This document shows, one piece after another, positions 9,535-18,248 of a DNA stretch of 64,000 bases. The number at the start of each line of letters is the position of its first letter. Within the stretch, counting starts at the first letter, position 1. The translations under genes and the position numbers were made by a program. The stretch is taken from the NCBI RefSeq assembly GCF_003313335.1, contig NZ_QMHP01000013.1:37334-101333 (forward strand), written 5' to 3'. The notes under the pieces were generated by a model. It saw nothing but the letters and a program-made list of their open reading frames with translations, was not told where the DNA came from and searched no databases. The DNA is from Pedobacter zeaxanthinifaciens. Lineage in GTDB: Bacteria > Bacteroidota > Bacteroidia > Sphingobacteriales > Sphingobacteriaceae.

Positions 9535-12500
9535 CTAGTTAAATTTAACACTAGCTGAAATCATAAACATTCTTGGGCGTGGCGTACCTGAGCCATCTAA
9601 TCCATTATAAACTTCAGGGTCAAGACCAGGATATTTGCTAATTGTAGCCACATTTTGTACACCTGTTGCAAGCCTTAATGTTGATCCTTTTTTCCAAAGC
9701 TTATCGAAAGTGTAGCCAACCATCACATTGTCTACTTTAAAATAATCGCCTTTAAATAGCCAATAATCAGAATAATAATGTTGTTTAGCCCAATTAGGTG
9801 CCCAGCCTACGTAAGTATTTGTAGGATATTGAGACGAAGCATCGAAGAAAGAGTTGTTACTGCCTCCAGACATCGTATTCCAATACACATATTGGCCAAA
9901 TGCATAATGCCCGTTTACCCCTAAATCGTAGTTTTTGTACCTAACCTGAGTTGAGAAACCTCCATAGTATGGTGCCAATGAACTTTTTTTAGTATCAAAC
10001 TTATTGGCATTGTTGGTGTCATCAGTTACATACATTAATGAACCCGTAACATTAGGGTTATAAGCCGGATTAATGAAGTTTTCTAAAGGATTGCCGTTAG
10101 CATCATAGTTTTGTTTAGCTAAATAGTAAGTATAAGGGGAATTGCCTACCTTATGATATTGCACAAATCTGTTAGAACTAGTATTGCCTGCGTTAACGAA
10201 AGTTTTTTCCGGATCTCCATCATAAATAGTCAATCGCTCAATTTTTGATGCATTGTAAGCAAAATTAAAGTTCAAGTTCCATGCTAAATTTTTAGTTTTT
10301 ATCGGAACAAGACCTATTGCAAGTTCTAATCCATTGCTTGACATCTCGCCAATGTTCTGATCAAGTGATTCGGCAAAGTTGGATCCCGCCGCAACTTTAA
10401 CATCATACATCAATAAGTTTTTGGTGTGCCTCGAATACAAGTCTACCTCTCCGTAAATTCTGCCTTTTAACAAAGAATAGTCCAAGCCGAAGTTTAGCGT
10501 GCTTGTGGTTTCCCATTTTATACTACGGTCAAATGCTGATGGCTTATAGGTATTGTAGAAAATATCACCCTCTCTATATTGGAAATTACTGGTGGAGGCG
10601 TAGTATGATGATTGGTAGGCATATACGTTCTTAATATTTTGCTGCCCGGTTATCCCGTAACTAGCTCTTAACTTCAACTCATTAATAATGCGACTATTTT
10701 TTAGGAAATTTTCCTCATTAAGTTTCCACGCAAAAGCTACTGATGGGAAATAGCCCCAACGCGTTTCGGGTGCAAAACGAGAAGACGCATCGGCACGCAT
10801 TGTACCTGTGATGAGATATTTGTGGTTAAAAATGTAGTTTAAACGGCCAAAGTACGAAGCCAATGTTAACTGGCTTTCTACTGAGCTAGGCACGCTCCCG
10901 GCAACCGCTGTACCATCAGTGTAAGTTACAGCACTAGAATTCGATTTCATTTTGTTTGATTCGTAGGTATGCCCAGCGGTAAAATCGATATCGTGCTTGC
11001 CAAAAGCTTTTTTGAAATTTAAATAGTAATCTAATACATAACGGTTGTTGGTGTCATCTGTATTGTTGTTGGTAGCTAAACCTCCTTTTCCAAGGTTTAC
11101 ATTGGAGGCCGACCAAGTGTTAGGGGCGTTATCTTGCCCTAAGTAATTACCGGTTGATTTGATATTGCTGCTACTTATCGAAGCATTTAACGTTAGGTTT
11201 TCGAATCCGTGTATTTTGTAAGATAACAAAGCATTACTCAACAAGGTATTTGTTTTGGTTTTGCCAAAACCAGGCAACATTACACTGGCTACAGGATTGT
11301 TTGTCCATTGTGGATTAGCGCCAGTAGCACTTGCACCGTACATAAAATATCCAAAAGCCTTTTGCGGGTAGCTAATGCCATTAACCGTAGCTGGGCCATA
11401 GTCAAAATAAATAGGTTGGGTGGGATCCGTTAACGCAGCTGATACATACGATCCGCCATTTTGAGGCCAAGTAGAATTGGTGTTTTTAACGGAAGCATCA
11501 AGACTTAAGTGGTTTTTTAAGAAGCTTGGCGAAATATTTCCCGTAATGGTTGTAAGGTTATTTTTACTTCCGATAAGCGTTCCAACTTCAACCTGCTGCC
11601 CAACTGATACACGGTAAGGAACATAAGGTACAGCGCCTGTAATACTAACGGTATGTTTGTTGGTATAACTGGTTCTTGATACTTCTTTTTGCCAGTCGGT
11701 ATTTGCACTTCCCAATAAGGTAGTGTTCCAACCTCTGCTTGCATATTCCTTTCTAAAATCGTCGGCACTGTAAACTTTAAGCACGTTGATGTTTTGATTT
11801 ACGAAAAAATCTCCACGGTAAGAAACTTGGGGTGTGGTAAATTTAGTTGAGCTTTGGCTTAATCCTTTTTTGGTTTTCACAATGATGACGCCATTAGCGC
11901 CTCTAGCGCCATAAATAGCCGAAGCAGAAGCATCTTTTAATACGGTAATACTTTCAATATCATCCGGATTAACTGAGGAGAGATTGCCTTCTGTTAAGCC
12001 GTCAATAACAATTAGTGGGTCGTTAGATGCGTTAAGAGAGGCGCCTTGGCGTAAACGTACAGTACCGCTAGAGCCAGGTGAACCAGAACCTTGTGTAATT
12101 TGCAAACCAGCAACTTTACCCAATAATAAATCGCTTGTGGTAGTTGCTTTTACTCTGTTGTTCTCATCTGGTTTAATTAGCGTAACTGCACCGGTAGCAT
12201 CTTTGCGTTTAACACCGCCATAACCTACTACCACAATGTCATCAAGCATTGTCTTGTCTTCTTGCATGGTTACATTGATGTTTTTTGAAGCACCTACCGT
12301 TATTGTTTTGTTAACAAAACCGATGTAAGAAAAAACTAAAACTGCAGATTCACCAGCTACACTTAACCTATAATTGCCTTTTGAATCGGTGGTGGTACCA
12401 TTTTGTGTGCCTTTTTCAATTACGCTAACACCGGTTAATGGCTCTCCAGTTTGATCTGTTACTTTACCGCTAACCGTAATGGTTGCACTTGCTAGTAAAT

Positions 12501-12921
12501 CATTTTCTAAATTGGTTTTTTTTGATAAAATGATGTTGTTCTCTATTTGCTTATAGGTGATGTTTTGTTCTTCAAGAATCATATCCAACAATCCTTTTAC
12601 AGATCTTTCTGCTTTGGGGATAGATATTTTGAAGTTATTATCAATGTCATTTTCTTTAAACGCAAATCTTAAGTTGGTTTTCTTTTGAATTTTTTCAAGC
12701 AGGTCTTTTATCGATTCGTTATTTGCTTCGAGTTTTATTTTTAGTTCGCTCAAATTTTGTCCTTTGAGCGTACCAGCTACCAGCATTTGGCAGCTTAATA
12801 CAATGGTAAAAATCAATAGAAAACTATATCTCATAACAGTGAAGAAGGCTTGTTTGGAAATAGTGGGTCTTATTTGGTTAATAAATAGGCGTGTAGGGGG
12901 AGGGGCAAAGTTTTTTTTCAT
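9535..12921 (-). CDS. SusC/RagA family TonB-dependent transporter with STN domain
   Basis: About 1128 aa from the ATG at 12921; a start three codons earlier is also possible. After an unusually long N-terminus and a hydrophobic signal (YSFLLIFTIVLSCQM, about 33-47) comes an STN domain (about 60-140). Then follow a carboxypeptidase-regulatory-like domain (VSGKVTDQTGEPLTGVSV, about 150-235), a plug (VVVGYG, then VLKDASASAIYGARGANGVI) and a 22-strand barrel ending in ISASVKFN. The STN domain is the part that talks to a FecR-type anti-sigma factor, which is encoded just upstream. It imports a substrate captured by the SusD-like partner. The substrate is not readable from the sequence. Confidence 0.93.
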   Translation of the reverse strand: MKKNFAPPPTRLFINQIRPTISKQAFFTVMRYSFLLIFTIVLSCQMLVAGTLKGQNLSELKIKLEANNESIKDLLEKIQKKTNLRFAFKENDIDNNFKISIPKAERSVKGLLDMILEEQNITYKQIENNIILSKKTNLENDLLASATITVSGKVTDQTGEPLTGVSVIEKGTQNGTTTDSKGNYRLSVAGESAVLVFSYIGFVNKTITVGASKNINVTMQEDKTMLDDIVVVGYGGVKRKDATGAVTLIKPDENNRVKATTTSDLLLGKVAGLQITQGSGSPGSSGTVRLRQGASLNASNDPLIVIDGLTEGNLSSVNPDDIESITVLKDASASAIYGARGANGVIIVKTKKGLSQSSTKFTTPQVSYRGDFFVNQNINVLKVYSADDFRKEYASRGWNTTLLGSANTDWQKEVSRTSYTNKHTVSITGAVPYVPYRVSVGQQVEVGTLIGSKNNLTTITGNISPSFLKNHLSLDASVKNTNSTWPQNGGSYVSAALTDPTQPIYFDYGPATVNGISYPQKAFGYFMYGASATGANPQWTNNPVASVMLPGFGKTKTNTLLSNALLSYKIHGFENLTLNASISSSNIKSTGNYLGQDNAPNTWSASNVNLGKGGLATNNNTDDTNNRYVLDYYLNFKKAFGKHDIDFTAGHTYESNKMKSNSSAVTYTDGTAVAGSVPSSVESQLTLASYFGRLNYIFNHKYLITGTMRADASSRFAPETRWGYFPSVAFAWKLNEENFLKNSRIINELKLRASYGITGQQNIKNVYAYQSSYYASTSNFQYREGDIFYNTYKPSAFDRSIKWETTSTLNFGLDYSLLKGRIYGEVDLYSRHTKNLLMYDVKVAAGSNFAESLDQNIGEMSSNGLELAIGLVPIKTKNLAWNLNFNFAYNASKIERLTIYDGDPEKTFVNAGNTSSNRFVQYHKVGNSPYTYYLAKQNYDANGNPLENFINPAYNPNVTGSLMYVTDDTNNANKFDTKKSSLAPYYGGFSTQVRYKNYDLGVNGHYAFGQYVYWNTMSGGSNNSFFDASSQYPTNTYVGWAPNWAKQHYYSDYWLFKGDYFKVDNVMVGYTFDKLWKKGSTLRLATGVQNVATISKYPGLDPEVYNGLDGSGTPRPRMFMISASVKFN

Positions 12922-12965
12922 AACTTGCATTGATTTAATCGGGTTTATACTTGGTTACATTCAAT

Positions 12966-13005
12966 GCCCTGTAGCTGTCGAGGTCGTAATTCTAAGGCTC
13001 AGGGC
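12966..13005 (-). other. Stem-loop in the 5' leader of the susC-like gene
   Basis: GCCCTG (12966-12971) pairs with CAGGGC (13000-13005), with GTAG/CT-rich sequence between, about 45 bp upstream of the susC-like start. On the forward strand it is followed by six T. On the coding (minus) strand there is no U-run, so it is not a terminator for the operon. It may be a leader hairpin affecting translation or RNA stability. Confidence 0.35.
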
Positions 13006-13049
13006 TTTTTTATTTCGGTTGATTTAGGTGTAGTTTTTCTTCATACGCT

Positions 13050-14054
13050 TTATTTTAGTTGTTCTTTTGATAAAATATAGGTTCCGCTACTATCTACCTT
13101 ATAGCTAAGGTGATTTAAATCGGCGATAACTTTAATTACTTGTTCCAAGTCGCTAGTATTTAAAAAGTAGGCAGTAAATTCGTAATCCATTATTTTAGCA
13201 TCGTTGGTTTGGATTTTTGCTGCATACCTTGTTTCTATCTTTTTAATTGCTTCTGCAAGCGTTACATTGTTCAGCACTAAATCATCCTCTTTCCAAAGTG
13301 TGTTTAAATTGGCATTTACTTGCTCCTTTTTGTAAGCGTTCAATTGCTTGTTGTAGCTAATCTGTTGATTTGGAGTTAATACAGCCAACGTTTTCTGTAA
13401 ATCTGAAACAGCCACTTTCCCTCTGGTAACAGTTACTTCAATAATGGGAGTATTTTGTTTTGCCTTAACGTTGAAAGCTGTGCCCAAAACTCGGGTTACC
13501 AAATTACCAGTATGTACTAAAAAGGGTTTATTGCTGTCATGCTTAATATCGAAATAGGCTTCGCCAGATAAGTAAACCTCACGGGCGTTTGTAGTGAAAC
13601 TGGATGGATATTTAAGATGGGCATTTTTATTTAACCAAACTGTACTACCATCGGGCAATAAAATACGTTTTACTTCTGAGCTTGATTTTTGAGCGATGAT
13701 TGCAGGTGATACCGTATTTACTTTTGCTAAGTTCTTTAAAGTTAGATAACTAAAAACACCAATCAGTAAACATGCGGCGGCAATCCACTTATATTTACCA
13801 TTGCTTTTTTTAACAAAAGAATAAGGCTTGTTTGCGGTTTCTATTTTTCTTTTCAGCTGCTGATACAACACTTCATTTGAAGAACTTTGGGGCAGCAGCT
13901 CAGTGTTCTTCCAAAGCTTTTCTAAATCATCTTCAATAATCTGGATATTACTGTCCGTTTTCAGCAACTCAAATAGCTCATCCATCTCTTTTGCAGTGCA
14001 GGAGTTGGAAAGGTATTTATTGAAAAGAAGTTTTGTTTTAAATTGCTCTGACAC
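13050..14054 (-). CDS. FecR family anti-sigma factor
   Basis: 334 aa. The N-terminal cytoplasmic part (1-80) holds the sigma-binding region. A single membrane segment lies near 88-106 (WIAAACLLIGVFSYLTL). The periplasmic FecR domain follows (about 125-215, RILLPDGSTVWLNKNAHLKYP and AYFDIKHDSNKPFLVHTG), and a DUF4974 domain completes it (about 255-325). It receives the signal from the STN domain of the SusC-like transporter and releases or activates the ECF sigma factor encoded 64 bp upstream. The order sigma, fecR, susC, susD is the standard trans-envelope regulation module of Bacteroidota. Confidence 0.93.
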   Translation of the reverse strand: MSEQFKTKLLFNKYLSNSCTAKEMDELFELLKTDSNIQIIEDDLEKLWKNTELLPQSSSNEVLYQQLKRKIETANKPYSFVKKSNGKYKWIAAACLLIGVFSYLTLKNLAKVNTVSPAIIAQKSSSEVKRILLPDGSTVWLNKNAHLKYPSSFTTNAREVYLSGEAYFDIKHDSNKPFLVHTGNLVTRVLGTAFNVKAKQNTPIIEVTVTRGKVAVSDLQKTLAVLTPNQQISYNKQLNAYKKEQVNANLNTLWKEDDLVLNNVTLAEAIKKIETRYAAKIQTNDAKIMDYEFTAYFLNTSDLEQVIKVIADLNHLSYKVDSSGTYILSKEQLK

Positions 14055-14118
14055 CTAAAGTTTTGTTTATACTGGTTTGATAGTATGACGACAAAATTTG
14101 CTTCTAGGACTAGTGCAG

Positions 14119-14706
14119 TTAGAAAAAAAATAAAAAAATTTTGAATGCTGATTTTAACTGTTTAATAGCGGTCACCATGTGGTTTTTAACGGTGTTCTTC
14201 GAAATTTTTAGTTGGAATGCAATTTCTTGATGCGAGAGTTTGTTCTCTCGACTAAGTCTAAAAATAAGTTGCCTTTGCGGAGGAAGTTGTTTTAAAGTTG
14301 TTAAAAGCGCATGTTCGTATTCTCTGGATATAAATTCATGGTCAGCCGCAGGGTGCTCATCGTTAAAAACCATTTGATCTATTAACAGTTGCCTAAGTTT
14401 TTTTTCTCTAGCGGCTACCTTTAAAAAATCTAATGCTTTGTTAACAGCCATTTTATATAGGAACGCATCCATATTTTGCACTTGCCCAATCACTTCTTTG
14501 CTGCTCCAAATTTTCATAAACAGGTCAAGCACCAGTTCTTCACTAACTTCCTTAGATTTTACAATACGATTTATGTAGTGGAACAATTTGCCGCTATAAA
14601 TATCAAACAGGCGTTGCAAAGCGAATTCATCGCCACAACTAAGCGCCTCCTTAAATTGTGCAGAGGCAATATAATCAGCATCTGTTTTAACGTTGGAAAT
14701 TGACAA
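14119..14706 (-). CDS. ECF-type RNA polymerase sigma-70 factor
   Basis: 195 aa. Region 2 is near 25-95 (LQRLFDIYSGKLFHYINRI, then LVLDLFMKIW), and region 4 with its helix-turn-helix is near 130-185 (LPPQRQLIFRLSRENKLSHQEIA, then LKISKNTVKNHM). It should direct RNA polymerase to the susC-like promoter when the adjacent FecR is triggered by substrate. The start ATG lies 21 nt after a good housekeeping promoter -7 box (14727-14734), so the regulator itself appears to be transcribed constitutively or under the palindrome further upstream. Confidence 0.93.
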   Translation of the reverse strand: MSISNVKTDADYIASAQFKEALSCGDEFALQRLFDIYSGKLFHYINRIVKSKEVSEELVLDLFMKIWSSKEVIGQVQNMDAFLYKMAVNKALDFLKVAAREKKLRQLLIDQMVFNDEHPAADHEFISREYEHALLTTLKQLPPQRQLIFRLSRENKLSHQEIAFQLKISKNTVKNHMVTAIKQLKSAFKIFLFFF

Positions 14707-14726
14707 GTTTATAGGTATTTGGTAGT

Positions 14727-14759
14727 CAAATATAAACCAAAAGATTTCTTGATTCCAAA
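14727..14759 (-). promoter_or_regulatory. Housekeeping promoter of the ECF sigma gene
   Basis: On the minus strand, TTTG (forward CAAA 14756-14759), 21 nt and TATATTTG (forward 14727-14734) match the Bacteroidota consensus TTTG-N19..21-TAnnTTTG. The start codon is at 14706. Confidence 0.75.
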
Positions 14760-14803
14760 TTATTTATATGCCACATAACCAAAATATTATCTCTGGCTTG
14801 CGC

Positions 14804-14827
14804 TTTTTCGGGAACGTTCCCGAAAAA
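14804..14827. promoter_or_regulatory. 24-bp perfect palindrome, LacI-type operator candidate
   Basis: The half-site TTTTTCGGGAAC is followed exactly by its reverse complement, with no spacer. The core GGGAACGTTCCC with a central CG resembles LacI/GalR-family operators. It lies about 70-95 bp upstream of the sigma-gene promoter and 200 bp from the trpC terminator. The rest of 14707-15129 shows only the promoter, this palindrome and the terminator at 15039-15071; no ORF is convincing. Confidence 0.55.
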
Positions 14828-15038
14828 TACTTGGTTGTGACTGGTTCTTTTGCGTTTTTTACAGCTAAACACTTGCTTATTTTTTTCTATGAGGATAGAT
14901 AATAAAATGCATTAGGTTAAAGCTGTAACAAACAGCTAGCAACTGATGGTTTGGTGGGATTTATTTCTCCAATTGACTGGGATGCCAGCGGGTAAAATTG
15001 TGTAGATTAGAAAAACAAGCAAAAGTGTTTAAAGCTAT

Positions 15039-15072
15039 AAAAAGCCTTACGAAAATCTACGTAAGGCTTTTC
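15039..15072 (-). terminator. Intrinsic terminator downstream of trpC
   Basis: The 12-bp stem AAAAGCCTTACG (15040-15051) pairs with 15060-15071 around an 8-nt loop, and U-rich sequence follows on the minus strand. It lies 58 bp beyond the trpC stop codon, so it is the natural end of the trpE-G-C transcript. Confidence 0.8.
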
Positions 15073-15129
15073 TAAAGTTCACTTTTCTACCGCATTGCAT
15101 CCTCGCTAATGTGGGAACGTATTTTTATT

Positions 15130-15921
15130 CTACAACAACTCCCTAACAAATTCTTGCATCGCTAAGCCTGGGTTTGCTGTTTTCATGAAATTTTCACCAA
15201 TCAAAAATCCCTGAAAGCCTACCTGTTTCAAATCTTTAATGGTTTGCGGATGGCTAATGGCACTTTCTGAAATCTTTAAAAAGTCAGCCGGGATTTTATC
15301 CACCAAATCAAATGAGGTTTGGATGTTAACCGTAAAATCGCCTAAGTTGCGGTTATTTACACCAATGGCATCCAAATGCGGACAAATACTACGCTCCAGC
15401 TCGGCTAAATCATGCACCTCCAATAGCACGTTTAAACCTAAGCTCTGTGCTAATTTCCCATAATCAGCAATTTGCTGTGGTGTTAATATGGCGGCAATTA
15501 GCAAAATGATATCGGCGCCCCAAGCTTTTGCTTCCAAAATTTGGTATTCATCAATCATAAAATCTTTCCTCAAAATAGGAATTTCATTTACGCTGCGGGC
15601 TTGTAGCAGATCATCTTTTTTACCGCCAAAAAAATCGGTATCCGTTAAAACTGATAGCGCCGACGCTCCAGCAGCATTATACGCTTGAGTGATGGCTTTC
15701 ACATCAGCTTCGCCATTAATTACGCCTTTGGAGGGCGATTGCTTTTTAAACTCGGCAATAATACCAGTCCTTTCATCAGCTAAAAGAAAATCCCTAAAAC
15801 GATAGGGTGTTCTTGAGAATGTAGCACTATTTTCCAATGCTTTTATGCTAATCTGTTGTTTAGCTAAGGCTACTTCTTCTTTTTTACGTAAAACGATTTT
15901 ATCTAAAATATTTTGGCTCAT
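15130..15921 (-). CDS. trpC: Indole-3-glycerol-phosphate synthase
   Basis: 263 aa TIM barrel that closes the indole ring from carboxyphenylamino-deoxyribulose phosphate in tryptophan synthesis. Family motifs are IIAEFKKQSPSKG (about 53-65, catalytic Glu and Lys), VLTDTDFFGGKKDDL, PILRKDFMIDEYQI (about 115-128, catalytic Lys), LLEVHDLAELE, IGVNNRNLGDF (about 182-192) and ISESAI with FLIGENFM at the phosphate site. Length is normal. It follows trpG after 137 bp that contain a long hairpin. trpD, usually placed between trpG and trpC in Bacteroidota, is absent here. Confidence 0.96.
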   Translation of the reverse strand: MSQNILDKIVLRKKEEVALAKQQISIKALENSATFSRTPYRFRDFLLADERTGIIAEFKKQSPSKGVINGEADVKAITQAYNAAGASALSVLTDTDFFGGKKDDLLQARSVNEIPILRKDFMIDEYQILEAKAWGADIILLIAAILTPQQIADYGKLAQSLGLNVLLEVHDLAELERSICPHLDAIGVNNRNLGDFTVNIQTSFDLVDKIPADFLKISESAISHPQTIKDLKQVGFQGFLIGENFMKTANPGLAMQEFVRELL

Positions 15922-15935
15922 GTATTTATCTTGGT

Positions 15936-16009
15936 CGTCATTGCGAGGAACGAAGCAATCTGTTGATTCAAACTTTCGCTTTAAGATTGCTTCGTTCCTC
16001 GCAATGACG
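15936..16009. repeat. Long hairpin repeat (REP-like), copy 1, between trpG and trpC
   Basis: A perfect 26-bp inverted repeat (15936-15961 with 15984-16009) has a 22-nt spacer. The arm contains CATTGCGAGGAACGAAGCAA. Related copies are at 18098-18167, 56899-56975 and, degenerate, 42715-42800. It lies inside the trp transcript and may act as a processing or partial termination hairpin. Confidence 0.85.
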
Positions 16010-16058
16010 TTAGGGTTATGGTAGGATTTTCTAAATTTAACTTTATACGCTTAACTTT

Positions 16059-16649
16059 TTAATTTTTACTTCCTTCCAGCCAATTTTTCATCATTTGTTT
16101 TCCTTCTGGAGTTAAAACACTTTCAGGGTGAAATTGTACACCGCATACATCAAGTTCCTTATGTCTAAGCGACATGATTTGCCCATCTTCATCCACTGAT
16201 GTTACTATAAGAGTTTCGGGCAAGTTTGCTGGATCAACCACCCAACTGTGATACCTGCCTACTTCAAACGGAGCTGAGATGTTTTCGAATAGTAACTCGT
16301 CTTCAACTGTTTTATTAACGGGTGTGCTTATGCCATGCATTGGTCGGCCTAGGTTAAGCAAGTTACCGCCAAAGGCCTCGGCAATAGCCTGTTGGCCCAA
16401 ACAAACACCCATAATACTTTTGCTAGGGGCGTAGGTTTTAATCACATCCAATAGTAATCCAGCTTCTTCGGGAATACCTGGTCCTGGAGAAAGCAGAATT
16501 TTGTCATACTTATCTACCTCGCTCAGTTCAAATTTATCGTTTCTCCAAACCTCAGTTTCATAACCTATTTCATTAATTAAATGCACCAAATTATAGGTGA
16601 AACTATCGTAGTTGTCTATCACTAGCACTACATTTTTATTATCGCTCAT
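16059..16649 (-). CDS. trpG: Anthranilate synthase component II (glutamine amidotransferase)
   Basis: 196 aa class I glutamine amidotransferase. It opens with VIDNYDSFTYNLVHL (about 10-24), has the oxyanion strand ILLSPGPGIPEEAG (about 51-64), the catalytic Cys in GVCLGQQAIAEAFGG (about 82-96) and the His-Glu pair in GVQFHPESVLTPEG (about 170-183). It frees ammonia from glutamine for TrpE. The protein may also serve para-aminobenzoate synthesis as PabA, as in many bacteria; the position beside trpE makes TrpG the better name. It is 30 bp from trpE. Confidence 0.95.
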   Translation of the reverse strand: MSDNKNVVLVIDNYDSFTYNLVHLINEIGYETEVWRNDKFELSEVDKYDKILLSPGPGIPEEAGLLLDVIKTYAPSKSIMGVCLGQQAIAEAFGGNLLNLGRPMHGISTPVNKTVEDELLFENISAPFEVGRYHSWVVDPANLPETLIVTSVDEDGQIMSLRHKELDVCGVQFHPESVLTPEGKQMMKNWLEGSKN

Positions 16650-16679
16650 TTCTAAATCGTAATTCGTAAATCAAAAATC

Positions 16680-18083
16680 TTAAATACTAGCGGCCATTTC
16701 AATTGCTTTGCGTAAAGCGGCAATTTTATTGTTTACTTCGTTGAGTTCAGTTGCCGCAACTGAATCGGCTACAATGCCCGCACCTGCTCTGTAATGCAAT
16801 TTGTTATTTTTACTCATGAAAGTTCTAATCATGATGGCATGGTTGAAATCATCGTTAAAGCCCATATAACCAATGGCGCCAGCATAAAAGTTGCGCCCCA
16901 AGTTTTCGTTCTCATCAATAAGTTGCATCGCTCGGTATTTCGGCGCCCCGCTTAAAGTCCCTGCTGGGTAAGTATCGGCTACTACCTTAAATGCAGTACT
17001 TTGTTCCTGCAGCTGGCCGCTTACTTTTGATACCAGATGGATCAAATGAGAATAGTACTGCACCTCTTTAAACGATTTTACTTCCACCTGTTTGCAGTGC
17101 CTGCTCAAATCGTTTCTGGCCAAATCAACTAGCATTACGTGTTCAGCACTTTCTTTTGGATCGTTTTCTAAAGCCTTCGCAATTTTTGCATCTTCTTCAT
17201 CATTGCCACTTCGCTTAAAAGTACCAGCAATTGGGAAAATATTTGCCGTTTCATTTTTGATGGTAATTTGTGCTTCCGGCGATGAACCAAAAAGTTTGAA
17301 ACTGCCATAATCGAAATAAAATAAATACGGCGATGGATTGATAGAACGCAAACAGCGGTAAACGTTAAACTCATCACCTAAAAAACCTTGCTTAAATGCT
17401 CTAGACGGAACTATTTGAAAAACATCACCTCTATAAATATGCTTCTTCAACTTTTCCACCATGTCCATAAACCCTTGGTCTGTTAAATTTGAAGTTTCCT
17501 CACCATCCGTACTGAAACCATATTCTGGAAAGTTTTTATTTTGGATGATGTATTCCATTTTGCTCAAATCTTCACTTTCATCATCATTAAAAGCATTTTT
17601 GAACAAAGTGATTTCATTTTTGAAGTGGTCTATAGCAATAATATACCTGTAAATATGATATTGCATTTCCGGAATTTTATCTTCTTCAGGCGTAGCCGAT
17701 GAAAATTTAATATCCTCAAAATATTGTACGGTATTCCAAGTAAAGTAACCAAATAAACCACTAGAAATATGTTTTGATGTGCTGGAGGAAATTGCTTGGA
17801 ATTTTCCTTTGAATGCAGTGATTTCTTGGGCAAGGTTGAAGTCAGTTTTGATTTCGGTTTTACCATTGGGATAGCTGATGCTAAGTTCGCCATTTTTTAA
17901 AACGATACCCGCTACAGGTTCGGCACAAACGTAACTCGTTGCATTTTCGCGACTATGGTAATCTGAGCTTTCTAAAAGGATGGTGTTGGTAAACACATCT
18001 CTTAGTCGGAGATAAATGCTTACTGGTGTGGTTGTATCGGCTAGCCTTTTTTTGCTATAGGTACTTATTTTGAAGTTATCCAT
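16680..18083 (-). CDS. trpE: Anthranilate synthase component I
   Basis: 467 aa. It converts chorismate to anthranilate with ammonia from TrpG. The N-terminal LLESSD motif (about 36-41) is the tryptophan feedback-binding signature. The chorismate-binding domain shows GDVFQIVPSRAF (about 218-229), SPYLFYF, GSSPEA, PIAGTFKR (about 284-291), MLVDLARND, VSGQL, FPAGTLSGAPK-like YPAGTLSGAPKYRAMQ (about 367-382) and GAIGYMGF. Start codon ATG at 18083. It is the first structural gene after the attenuator-like leader (18185-18326). Regulation is probably double: feedback inhibition of the protein and attenuation of the transcript. Confidence 0.96.
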   Translation of the reverse strand: MDNFKISTYSKKRLADTTTPVSIYLRLRDVFTNTILLESSDYHSRENATSYVCAEPVAGIVLKNGELSISYPNGKTEIKTDFNLAQEITAFKGKFQAISSSTSKHISSGLFGYFTWNTVQYFEDIKFSSATPEEDKIPEMQYHIYRYIIAIDHFKNEITLFKNAFNDDESEDLSKMEYIIQNKNFPEYGFSTDGEETSNLTDQGFMDMVEKLKKHIYRGDVFQIVPSRAFKQGFLGDEFNVYRCLRSINPSPYLFYFDYGSFKLFGSSPEAQITIKNETANIFPIAGTFKRSGNDEEDAKIAKALENDPKESAEHVMLVDLARNDLSRHCKQVEVKSFKEVQYYSHLIHLVSKVSGQLQEQSTAFKVVADTYPAGTLSGAPKYRAMQLIDENENLGRNFYAGAIGYMGFNDDFNHAIMIRTFMSKNNKLHYRAGAGIVADSVAATELNEVNNKIAALRKAIEMAASI

Positions 18084-18097
18084 TTCTGTGTTTTTTC

Positions 18098-18167
18098 GTC
18101 GTTGCGAGGAGTTGACGAAGCAATATTTTAATACTAGATTTTAGATTGCTTCGTTCCTCGCAACAAC
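18098..18167. repeat. Long hairpin repeat (REP-like), copy 2, between trp attenuator and trpE
   Basis: Left arm from 18098 (CGTCGTTGCGAGGA, then GTTG, then ACGAAGCAAT) pairs with the right arm ending CTCGCAACAACG at 18167. A 4-nt bulge (GTTG) interrupts the left arm. Compared with copy 1, the base pair that is A-T in CATTG/CAATG is changed on both sides to GTTG/CAAC, so pairing is kept. Confidence 0.75.
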
Positions 18168-18180
18168 GAAGTGACCTAAA

Positions 18181-18214
18181 ACAAAAAACCCGACGTGTGG
18201 TTCCGTCGGGTTTT
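18181..18214 (-). terminator. Attenuator terminator of the trp operon
   Basis: The 11-bp stem AAAACCCGACG / CGTCGGGTTTT (18204-18214 and 18185-18195) with an 8-nt loop is followed on the minus strand by a run of six U and then GUUUU. It lies between the leader peptide gene and trpE, about 100 bp before the trpE start. A competing pairing is possible: leader GUUUCGUC (forward 18270-18277) can pair over 8 bp, with one G-U, with GACGGAAC (forward 18200-18207). That would open the top of the terminator stem. Confidence 0.8.
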
Positions 18215-18248
18215 GAATGTGGTTTAAGTTTAGGTTTAGGTTGATAAA

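Noticed and set aside
12764..13027. 87-codon plus-strand ORF over the susC-like start
   Set aside because: It overlaps the signal region of the transporter and the leader hairpin, and has no recognisable family.
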